The position numbers and the translations under genes were made by a program. A stretch of 64,000 bases of DNA. Origin: Lachnospiraceae bacterium (GTDB taxonomy: Bacteria > Bacillota > Clostridia > Lachnospirales > Lachnospiraceae). Shown piece by piece: positions 8,736 through 15,789 of the stretch; the stretch's first letter is position 1, and every line of letters begins with the position of its first letter. The notes under the pieces are model-generated. The model made no database searches. It was not told where the DNA came from and saw only the letters and a program-made list of their open reading frames with translations. The DNA lies in NCBI GenBank assembly GCA_014804445.1, contig JAAUZU010000029.1, positions 75,984 to 139,983 on the forward strand. The letters run 5' to 3'.

Positions 8736-9167
8736 ATGGGTTTCAGACTTAGTGTCAATGGAATGAACGGAAAAATCGAGCTGGATGAAAAGACCATCCA
8801 GACAGTGGTCTTCAACTCGCAGTCGGCAAAGGATTCCAATGCAAGGGCAACGGATTTCGGGCTTGCTGCCAAGATCACAGGAAAAATGTTGTTCAAAGTA
8901 GGCGGAAGCAGTGAGGATGGCACGCTGGGGCTTTCCAAGTGGTCTCAGGTGCCTTCGGAACAGGCAGATTGCTATCGCAATGCAGAAATTGCAGTGATTT
9001 CCGCAGGGCAGGTAGTGAGGAAGTATATATTCCCCAATGCATTTGTCATGGAGTATGAGGAACATTTGGATGACGAGACCGGTGTGGGCACTTTCTATCT
9101 GCATATTAAGCAGAAGAAGGACGAGAATGATGCGGTAAAGGTTGAAGGCGGTTACAGCGAAGAATAA
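8736..9167 (+). CDS. Hcp-like tube protein, copy 1
   Basis: This is a 143-residue beta-rich protein. The pattern is that of Hcp/phage tail-tube subunits: alternating strands, a central helix (LSKWSQVPSEQADCYRNA) and a closing pair of strands (FPNAFVMEYEEHL, then GTFYLHIKQKKDE). It is a clear paralogue of the next gene; both share DSNAR-T-D-G-ITGK and the FPNAFV closing strand. An AAAGGAGGAG ribosome site at 8720 supports strong translation, as expected for a structural protein needed in many copies. Some databases give such proteins unrelated protease names; I see no protease motif. Confidence 0.6.
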   Translation: MGFRLSVNGMNGKIELDEKTIQTVVFNSQSAKDSNARATDFGLAAKITGKMLFKVGGSSEDGTLGLSKWSQVPSEQADCYRNAEIAVISAGQVVRKYIFPNAFVMEYEEHLDDETGVGTFYLHIKQKKDENDAVKVEGGYSEE

Positions 9168-9181
9168 GGAGGAGAACGAAC

Positions 9182-9610
9182 ATGTCTTTTTTGGTGAAAG
9201 TAGAAGGTTTGGAGAGTTTTGAGATATCGAAAGAGTGTGTGAAGAGTGTCACCATGACTACGGACATCCCTCTGGATTCCAATGCGAGGACGAAGGATGT
9301 GGGCGCAACCATGGTTATTACGGGTAAGATTCTGGCTGCTCTTGACGGGGATGCGACGGACAGTACCAGAAAGCTGGCCTTGTGGTCTTTGGTGCCTGCG
9401 GAAAAAGCGGACTGCTACCGGAAAGTGACAGTGGAACACATTGCAGGCAGCATTATGGAGAGAAAATATTCCTTCCCCAATGCATTTGTGGTGGATTACA
9501 AGGAAGAGTACGGCGATGCAGAGGGCACAGGTACCTTTACTATGGTTCTGAAGCAGAAAAAGGATAAAATCAGTAGCGTTGCTGTAGAAGGTAACTATAC
9601 GGCAGAATAG
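9182..9610 (+). CDS. Hcp-like tube protein, copy 2
   Basis: This 142-residue paralogue of the preceding gene lies 14 bases after its stop and has its own AAGGAGGAG site. Shared elements are the DSNARTKDVG loop, VITGKIL strand, LALWSLVPAEKADCYRK helix and FPNAFVVDYKEEYG closing strand. Sequence divergence is high outside these blocks, so this is an old duplication kept for a reason. The two may form a mixed tube, or one may be an end piece near the baseplate. Confidence 0.6.
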   Translation: MSFLVKVEGLESFEISKECVKSVTMTTDIPLDSNARTKDVGATMVITGKILAALDGDATDSTRKLALWSLVPAEKADCYRKVTVEHIAGSIMERKYSFPNAFVVDYKEEYGDAEGTGTFTMVLKQKKDKISSVAVEGNYTAE

Positions 9611-9683
9611 TGTTAGGGCACATCTGCTCCGGCGGCGCTGGGGCGGGTGTGCCTAAAATTTGTTGTAAGGGTCAAAGGGAAAA

Positions 9684-10112
9684 ATGGATTATTACCGAAT
9701 TTTGGGACTGGCAGAAACAGCGGATATGGAAGCTGTCAAAAAGGCATACCGGAGGCTGGCAAAGGAATGCCACCCAGATGCATATCCGGGCGACAAAAAG
9801 GCAGAGGAACGCTTCAAACAGATTACAGAGGCGTATGCTGTGCTTTCCGATGCAGAGAAAAGAAAAAAATATGACAAGGAAAGGGTGCGAACAGGCAAAA
9901 GACAGAAAACGGCATCTGACCGCCGGCCCGGCAGGCAGCCATTCAGACCGGAGGGCTTTGGCAGCGGTTTTGAAGAGTTCTTTTCTTTTGCCGGTATCCA
10001 GCCAAAGCACAACCATGAATCTCAAGCACAGGAAACGGAGACAAAGCAGAAAGCGAAACGGAATCCCATAGACACCAGCGGACTGTTTGAGCGGTATATG
10101 GGTTTTAAATAG
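9684..10112 (+). CDS. J-domain (DnaJ-like) co-chaperone of the injection operon
   Basis: Residues 1-68 form a canonical J-domain: [20 protein letters not shown], the HPD tripeptide in [10 protein letters not shown], and [20 protein letters not shown]. The remaining ~70 residues are basic and rich in glycine, arginine and glutamine. They lack the zinc-finger and substrate domains of true DnaJ, so this is a specialised type III J-protein. A J-protein stimulates an Hsp70-type ATPase, and an Hsp70/actin-fold protein is encoded in the same operon at 15,790. The pair probably acts in assembly or recycling of the machine, but this is inferred from co-location. Confidence 0.8.
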   Translation: MDYYRILGLAETADMEAVKKAYRRLAKECHPDAYPGDKKAEERFKQITEAYAVLSDAEKRKKYDKERVRTGKRQKTASDRRPGRQPFRPEGFGSGFEEFFSFAGIQPKHNHESQAQETETKQKAKRNPIDTSGLFERYMGFK

Positions 10113-10142
10113 AATTTAAGAACCATCGGAAGGATATCGGGG

Positions 10143-10685
10143 ATGAACGGGAAAAGATTGGCAGATATCATGGTGTGTAGCTTTTCCGTAGCTATCATAA
10201 TTTTAAGTTATTGCTATGTGGAGCAAAAAACAACCAGAATGGCACTATACGCCGTGGCAGGCACTCTTTTCTGTCTGTTTTTCATTCTGGCAATAGTGGA
10301 CAGGGACAGGAGAGGCAGGCCCCGGAGAAGAAAACGGCAGGCCCAGAGGGGCGTCCATGCGCTAGTTCTGCTGGATGAGGAAAACAGGGCTGTCACGGAA
10401 TGGAATATTGCAGGAAAAACCTCGCTCTTGATTGGAAGGGACACCCGCAGGGAGGATGTGGACATCAACCTTGCAAATACGGCTTTCGGAGGAATGGTAG
10501 ACAGGCAGCATGCAGTACTGAATTATACGGCAGGCCAGTGGTATATCGAGGACTTGGATAGTACGAATGGAATCCGAATTCAGAAGCTGGATGGAAGGAT
10601 ATACGAAGTGTCTAGGACACAGCCATGCAAGGTGGAAAAGGGTGATATCCTGTTCATTGGGCTTACTAAATTAGCGGCAGAATAA
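10143..10685 (+). CDS. Membrane-anchored FHA-domain protein
   Basis: Two hydrophobic helices (residues ~8-24 and ~33-52) precede a basic stretch and a forkhead-associated domain from about residue 80. FHA landmarks are present: LIGRDTRREDVDI, then VDRQHAVL and DLDSTNGIRI. The conserved GR, H and N of phosphothreonine binding are all there. FHA proteins read threonine phosphorylation, and in several type VI systems they recruit and activate the apparatus at the membrane. A second FHA protein and a PP2C phosphatase follow directly. Confidence 0.8.
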   Translation: MNGKRLADIMVCSFSVAIIILSYCYVEQKTTRMALYAVAGTLFCLFFILAIVDRDRRGRPRRRKRQAQRGVHALVLLDEENRAVTEWNIAGKTSLLIGRDTRREDVDINLANTAFGGMVDRQHAVLNYTAGQWYIEDLDSTNGIRIQKLDGRIYEVSRTQPCKVEKGDILFIGLTKLAAE

Positions 10686-10707
10686 ATCGGAAAGGCGGAG
10701 GATACAT

Positions 10708-11214
10708 ATGGAAGGCAATTTGATTCGCTGTCAGAATGGGCATCTTTTTTCCGGAAGGAGATACGGGACGGTATGCCCTTACTGCAACATAGAAACAGCC
10801 ACACGGGAAAAGAAGGATGTGGAAAAAACGCAGGAAGATATTGAGGAACTGCTGTTTTTGGAAGAAGAGCGTCCTGTCTGCGGCTGGATTGTGTGTGTCA
10901 GCGGACCCAGAAAGGGAAAGGATTACAAGGTCATGGATGGCAAGAACTTTATCGGGCGTGCTGACGACATGGATATCCAGATTCTGGGGGACAACAAGAT
11001 AGACAGGCGGAACCATGCCGTTATCGTGTTTGACGCCAAGAAGCAAGAAAACATGCTGCTTCCCGGGGACAGCAATGGTCTGGTATACCTGAATGACGAG
11101 GCTGTGTATGTACCGCAGAATTTAAGCCCCTATGATGTGATTGAGATGGGGGAGAGTAAGTTTTTGTTCATCCCGTTCTGCGGTGAGCACTTCATGTGGG
11201 AGGACAGCAAATGA
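10708..11214 (+). CDS. Zinc-ribbon plus FHA-domain protein
   Basis: This is a 168-residue soluble protein. The N-terminus holds a short zinc ribbon (CQNGHLFSG, then GTVCPYCN) and the C-terminal ~110 residues form an FHA domain (FIGRADDMDIQI, then IDRRNHAVIVFD and LNDEAVYVP). The usual S/R-x-x-H is RRNH and the final N of the family is in SNGLVYLND. Its stop overlaps the start of the PP2C gene (ATGA), implying coupled translation. It likely reads the phosphorylation state that the phosphatase erases. Confidence 0.75.
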   Translation: MEGNLIRCQNGHLFSGRRYGTVCPYCNIETATREKKDVEKTQEDIEELLFLEEERPVCGWIVCVSGPRKGKDYKVMDGKNFIGRADDMDIQILGDNKIDRRNHAVIVFDAKKQENMLLPGDSNGLVYLNDEAVYVPQNLSPYDVIEMGESKFLFIPFCGEHFMWEDSK

Positions 11215-12062
11215 GTGTGCCATGCTTGGCCATTGTGGTGTTTTCGGGGCTCCTTTTGCTGTCTGCGCTGATTCGTCTGGTGCAGGCGGTGGCGGGGCGT
11301 GAAAGCCGCTGCGACATCGGATGCAGTAAGACAATCGGGAGCAGGGAGATACAGGAGGATTTTTACCAAGTAGTAAGGGGCAGGGAAGGGCTTCTGGCTG
11401 TTCTTGCGGATGGTATGGGAAAAGAGCTGGGAGGAAAGATTGCTGCAAGGAAGGTAACGGAAGTATTTGCGGAGCTGTTTCAGGAATATAACGCACTGGA
11501 TCATCCGTTTTACTTTTTCCAGAAGGCTTTCCAGACAGCGAACAGGGAGGTTCTGAAGCTCTTTGAGGATGGCAGGGGAAGCGCCGTGGCAAGTGTCGTA
11601 ATGCTGAGGGAAAGCCCGATTAGGGGCGAGTATCCTCAGATGTACTACGCTATTGTGGGAAACGTCAGGGTGGCGGTACTGCGAAATGGGGAGCTGATTC
11701 CTGTTGGGAGCGGGCACACCATAAATGTACTGGCACAGGATAAATATTACAGTGGAGATATCACCAGAGAAGATGCTTTGGCACTATTGAATGTAAACCG
11801 TATTTATAATTATATGGGCAGGGATAATTTCAAGGATATAGAGTTTTATGACACGCCAGTGCAGCTTAAAAAGGATGACGTGGTTGTCCTTATGAGCGAT
11901 GGCATCTATGAGGGCATGGAGTGGAAGGAACTGGAAGAATACTTGAACAGGCCGGCAAGGAGCCAGCAGCTAGCATTTGATGTGATTGAGCATATTAACC
12001 GGAAAACAGAAGATAAAGATAATGCCGGCATTGTGCTGCTCAGAGTGGGAGAACTGTTATGA
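11211..12062 (+). CDS. PP2C-family Ser/Thr phosphatase (PppA-like), membrane-anchored
   Basis: A hydrophobic N-terminal helix (residues ~3-27) is followed by a PP2C domain. Metal-binding acidic residues are visible in SREIQEDFYQV, LAVLADGMGKELGG, VVLMSDGIYEGM and DKDNAGIVLL, so the enzyme is probably active. ATG 11211 overlaps the upstream stop and has GGAGGA six bases before it. It would remove phosphothreonine from the FHA partner proteins or from the machine, as PppA does in the threonine-phosphorylation pathway of some type VI systems. No matching kinase lies in the window. It overlaps the next gene by four bases. Confidence 0.8.
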   Translation: MSVPCLAIVVFSGLLLLSALIRLVQAVAGRESRCDIGCSKTIGSREIQEDFYQVVRGREGLLAVLADGMGKELGGKIAARKVTEVFAELFQEYNALDHPFYFFQKAFQTANREVLKLFEDGRGSAVASVVMLRESPIRGEYPQMYYAIVGNVRVAVLRNGELIPVGSGHTINVLAQDKYYSGDITREDALALLNVNRIYNYMGRDNFKDIEFYDTPVQLKKDDVVVLMSDGIYEGMEWKELEEYLNRPARSQQLAFDVIEHINRKTEDKDNAGIVLLRVGELL

Positions 12063-13810
12063 GGAAGCAGAACAGCGATTTTAGCGCCGCTTTTGTGTCG
12101 GAGGCAGGGAATCAATTAAAGAATAGCGATTATTTCGGCTTTGTGGAGCTGGACGAATATGCCTGTTATGTCATAGCAGATGGCATCACTGATTTGCCGG
12201 GTACAGAGAGCGCAAGGCTTGCCATCGAGACGGTCATCCTGCATTTTCAAGAGAATCCCTCTATGTCAGGGCGACGTATGAGGCGGCTGATTGCGGAAGC
12301 AGACAAGGCTCTGAACGGGCGGGACAGCTATAAGAGGCAGGAGGCATCCTTGACGGTAATCCTGACAGACTACCGCAGTTTCCGGTATGGTTATCTTGGC
12401 AATACCCGGATGCGCATGTACCGTGGCGGGCAGGTATTCCGGCAGACAGAGGACATGTCTCTGGCGCAGGAGTTCGTTGAGCAGGAGAAGGTTGCCAAAG
12501 ATGCGTTGCAGGAGCATGAAGAACGGAATAACCTGTATGCTTATTTGGGACAGGGGGGCGCAAAACCTCGCATATCAAAAAAAATAAAGCTACTGGATAC
12601 GGACATCATTACCCTTTACACAAGAGGAATCTGGGAGAATCTGGATGAAGCGGAATTGGATGATGTGTTTTCAGAGGCGGGAAATGAGGTGCAGGACTCC
12701 TTAGACGATGTGGAAGAGCTGCTTTTGTCCAAGCAACCGCAGAATCTGGAAAACTATACCTTTGCCGCCATTTTTATAAATAAGGTTTACTCAGACCCAG
12801 CCAAGGCAAAGAAAAGGAAAAAAATTATCATTTTTTCTATTTTAGCAGTAGTTTTGGTCATTGCCGTTGTATGTATCTGTATTTTTCTGCACCAGAGGAG
12901 GCTGCGCCGCATTTCGGACATGAATTTTTATTTTACAAATACGGTGGAGTATATCAATACCGGAAATTTTGTACGGGCAAAAGAGGAGTGTGGAAAGGCG
13001 GAGGAACTGGCGGTCAAGCTGAAGGATAATGAGATGCGAGGCAGACTGCAGGAATATCTGTTTGTGATAGAGACCGTGCTCCTTGCAGATGAGAACTTTG
13101 CGGCAGGCAGTTATGGGGAAGCACAGAATTATTACAAAAATGCTCTGGACCGTGCTCGCTATGCAGACTTCATCGGGGAAACCTACATGGAGGATAAGCT
13201 GGATAAAATTGCAGATTACCTTTCTGTGATGGATTATATTGCGCTGGGCGATATGCTGTTGGAAAAGGCTGAGTATGAAAAGGCAGAAGGACATTACCTT
13301 GCAGCTAAAAAGCTGGCCTCGGCAAGCCATTATACGGAGGGGACGGAGGCGGCAATGTCTGCTCTGGAAAAGCTTTATACACAGTGGGCAGAGGCGGAGG
13401 CAGCAAGCCAGCAGTTGGCAAGCGAGCAGGCAGAGAAGGAAGTGGCTGCCGCAGAACTGACCGCAAACGGGGATAAGGCATGTCTTGAGAGAGACTTTGC
13501 CGGAGCAGAGGTGTATTACACCATGGCACTGACAAAGTATCAGGAGCTTGGGGATATTGCAAATGAGCAGTATATTCAGCAGAAATTGGATTCTGTAGCG
13601 GCGAAAGCTGCAGAGGAGGCAGAAAAGCGGAAAACTGCGGAAAATCTGGAGTGGCAGGGAATGCAGGCACAGGGAAACGGTGATTACTGGAGCGCAAAAA
13701 GCTTTTACCTGCAGGCAAAAAAATTGTATCTGGAGCTTGGGAGCGATACGGATGTGGAACGGCTTGCCAATTTGGCGGAACAGATGGATGCCCTGACAGG
13801 GGCAGGATAA
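12059..13810 (+). CDS. PP2C-like domain, membrane helix and TPR-like repeats (scaffold or pseudophosphatase)
   Basis: Residues 1-245 resemble PP2C (NQLKNSDYFGFV, then VIADGITDLPGTE and RYGYLGNTRMRMY). The distal metal motif, usually D-N, reads ENYT, and the glycine-rich DG-G loop is altered, so catalysis is doubtful. A membrane helix follows (IIIFSILAVVLVIAVVCICI, ~260-280). The remaining 300 residues are helical with repeated units of the form A-x-x-Y-x-x-A-K, TPR-like, with an Ala/Glu-rich coiled segment near 440-460. The phosphatase-like domain would be cytoplasmic and the repeats on the other side if the helix is a single pass. It may be a phospho-responsive scaffold. Confidence 0.65.
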   Translation: MRKQNSDFSAAFVSEAGNQLKNSDYFGFVELDEYACYVIADGITDLPGTESARLAIETVILHFQENPSMSGRRMRRLIAEADKALNGRDSYKRQEASLTVILTDYRSFRYGYLGNTRMRMYRGGQVFRQTEDMSLAQEFVEQEKVAKDALQEHEERNNLYAYLGQGGAKPRISKKIKLLDTDIITLYTRGIWENLDEAELDDVFSEAGNEVQDSLDDVEELLLSKQPQNLENYTFAAIFINKVYSDPAKAKKRKKIIIFSILAVVLVIAVVCICIFLHQRRLRRISDMNFYFTNTVEYINTGNFVRAKEECGKAEELAVKLKDNEMRGRLQEYLFVIETVLLADENFAAGSYGEAQNYYKNALDRARYADFIGETYMEDKLDKIADYLSVMDYIALGDMLLEKAEYEKAEGHYLAAKKLASASHYTEGTEAAMSALEKLYTQWAEAEAASQQLASEQAEKEVAAAELTANGDKACLERDFAGAEVYYTMALTKYQELGDIANEQYIQQKLDSVAAKAAEEAEKRKTAENLEWQGMQAQGNGDYWSAKSFYLQAKKLYLELGSDTDVERLANLAEQMDALTGAG

Positions 13811-13836
13811 AAACGGCTGTGGAGGGACTTGGGAAG

Positions 13837-15054
13837 ATGCTGGATCAGGATTTTGATATGGAAGCATATGTAAAACGGAGACTGACTGAGATATCGGACA
13901 CAGATGAGCGGGGGGTGGCAAGGGAAGTGTTGTTAAAGGGGCTGCTGCCCGCAATGCAGGTTATGGAGGAACGCTACCGGAAACTGGAGGAACGGGTAAG
14001 AAAAGAAATTGAGATGTCAGGCAGCCGTTTTGCTGTGTACACTATAGCAGTAAGGCGGCATGCCTATGATCCTGCGAACAGGTCATGGTTTCCGGTCTGT
14101 GGGCAGGATATACAGGACGGAGCAGTGTGCAGGCGGATTTACTTTCGGGGAAGTAAGGAGCAAAAAAGCGCTTTTGAAAAAGCTTCCTGTTTTTCAGCCA
14201 TTGACAGAGAGGGAAATACCAGACGGATCGGCATCCGCAGGTCTGAGGACTACCGCATGGCAATGGAATCCCTTTATAGGCTTTTTGTTTATAACCGGAT
14301 TCCGTGGCGGACTGTCAATACGGGGGATTTGGATCGATTCTACGACGTTTATCCTTTGGAAGAGGAAGGCGATATGGAGGAATGGAGCCTTTCTTTTGGG
14401 GAATGGGAGGGACTGGTCAATCAGGATTATATACTTTTATGGAATTTGGAACAGTTTACATTTCGTTGCATGAAGTTCATGGTTCCCTGTTTGGACGGGA
14501 AGTATTATGAGCATGAGCTGAATCTGGATGATTACGATTCAGACAGCGGCTACATGGTGGAAGGGAATGAGGATATATTAAGCATCCGTTATGAAGAAGG
14601 CAGAATATTGATGACTTCTTTTAAGGAGACTTTTGAAAACTGGCGTGCTTGCCGGTTTAGCGGGCATTTGGACATGGAATCCCACGGGTATGATGGAAGG
14701 ATGTTGGGAAATGCAGGGAAGGAAAGTTTTGCGGACTGTCTCACGGAACACTATGGGCAGGGAATCCACAGCAGGACCGAAATCTTCCGAATGGTGGAGG
14801 GATTGGGCGTGGAGGCGTGGGTTAGGCTGATTGAGTGTCGGATTCGGGAGCAGGAGCAGGCGGGCTGCTTTCAGGCTGACATGAACTGGTTTATCAGGGA
14901 GGAACTGTTTCCTATGGAGACCAGAAGGGTGCTGGAACTTACATTTGAAAAACAGGGTGGAGAAGAAGCCTATGCAGAAGATATGCTGCGGTATGCGGTC
15001 TCCCAGGTGCAGCTGCTTCTGGATGAATATAAATGTGTGGGTAGGCTGTTATGA
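13837..15054 (+). CDS. Unrecognised soluble protein, baseplate candidate
   Basis: This is a 405-residue protein I do not recognise. It has a helical, charged N-terminus with a coiled-coil-like stretch (residues ~35-60, MEERYRKLEERVRKEIEM), a beta-rich middle with many aromatic residues and a helical C-terminus. No signal peptide or membrane helix is seen. The start is ATG 13837 with GGAGGG 10 bases before it; GTG 13819 is an alternative. The stop overlaps the next gene by four bases. Position between the regulatory block and the chaperone gene, and lack of other candidates, make a baseplate or wedge role the most economical guess. Confidence 0.45.
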   Translation: MLDQDFDMEAYVKRRLTEISDTDERGVAREVLLKGLLPAMQVMEERYRKLEERVRKEIEMSGSRFAVYTIAVRRHAYDPANRSWFPVCGQDIQDGAVCRRIYFRGSKEQKSAFEKASCFSAIDREGNTRRIGIRRSEDYRMAMESLYRLFVYNRIPWRTVNTGDLDRFYDVYPLEEEGDMEEWSLSFGEWEGLVNQDYILLWNLEQFTFRCMKFMVPCLDGKYYEHELNLDDYDSDSGYMVEGNEDILSIRYEEGRILMTSFKETFENWRACRFSGHLDMESHGYDGRMLGNAGKESFADCLTEHYGQGIHSRTEIFRMVEGLGVEAWVRLIECRIREQEQAGCFQADMNWFIREELFPMETRRVLELTFEKQGGEEAYAEDMLRYAVSQVQLLLDEYKCVGRLL

Positions 15055-15743
15055 ATTATGTGTGGGAAGTGCTGTTGGCGGCAAGAGGAACTGAGATCGG
15101 GGAAGCAGGACTGCGTTTTTACCCTGAGCGGGAGCCAAGCCCCTATGTGGAGGTTTCTTTTGCGGAAATAAATACCATGACTTTGGAGAATGCTGAGGTT
15201 GGCGTGAATCCGCTGTACCGTTTTAATAATATTTTTTCAGAGGTATTTTCCCCAGATCTACATGTGTATGAGAAGATGAGGTGCCTGTTTCTGGATATAC
15301 TCATGCACTACATGGCACGGACGGATTTGCTTTCAGGGATGCACAGGCAGGAATATTACATCTGGTTTCTGCAGACGGATTTGTTGGGAAAGGTATATGG
15401 GGAACGGGTTGCGGAGGCGTTTTCCTTGTTTGGCAAGGAAGAACAGAAAAGGATTGCTGCCGCCCTGTTGTCCCTGTACCGTTCAGGTCAAGGGAAAGCG
15501 GTTTTTAGGGAGCTGGTGACAGTATTATATGAAAATGCCATTGTCTATGAAGGAAAGGATAGAGCGGAGGCGCTTTACTTGTATGTGGGGAAGAGAGAGA
15601 CAGAGGAGGAAAAAAAGCGGGTAGGCCTTTTGATAGATACCTTCCTGCCTGTCAATGAAGAAATAAATGTGTTTTATGACAGCCATTTTGGAATTTTGGA
15701 TATGAAAGAGACCATGGTTCTGGACAGGATTATGTTGATTTAA
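15051..15743 (+). CDS. Unrecognised protein, coupled to the preceding gene
   Basis: This 230-residue protein is mostly helical after an N-terminal beta-rich ~60 residues. It has a conserved-looking VNPLYRFNNIFSEVFSPDLH segment. There is no signal peptide, metal motif or nucleotide-binding motif. Its ATG overlaps the upstream stop (TTATGA), so the two products are probably made in equal amounts and may form one complex. No function can be assigned from sequence alone. Confidence 0.45.
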   Translation: MNYVWEVLLAARGTEIGEAGLRFYPEREPSPYVEVSFAEINTMTLENAEVGVNPLYRFNNIFSEVFSPDLHVYEKMRCLFLDILMHYMARTDLLSGMHRQEYYIWFLQTDLLGKVYGERVAEAFSLFGKEEQKRIAAALLSLYRSGQGKAVFRELVTVLYENAIVYEGKDRAEALYLYVGKRETEEEKKRVGLLIDTFLPVNEEINVFYDSHFGILDMKETMVLDRIMLI

Positions 15744-15789
15744 GACTGTTAAGTGACTGGAAATCTGTGAGTGGAGGAAACGAATCGGG

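Noticed and set aside
8736..9610. Tube-like genes as proteases, a name sometimes attached to this family
   Set aside because: No catalytic motif is visible; length, strands and context fit tube subunits better.
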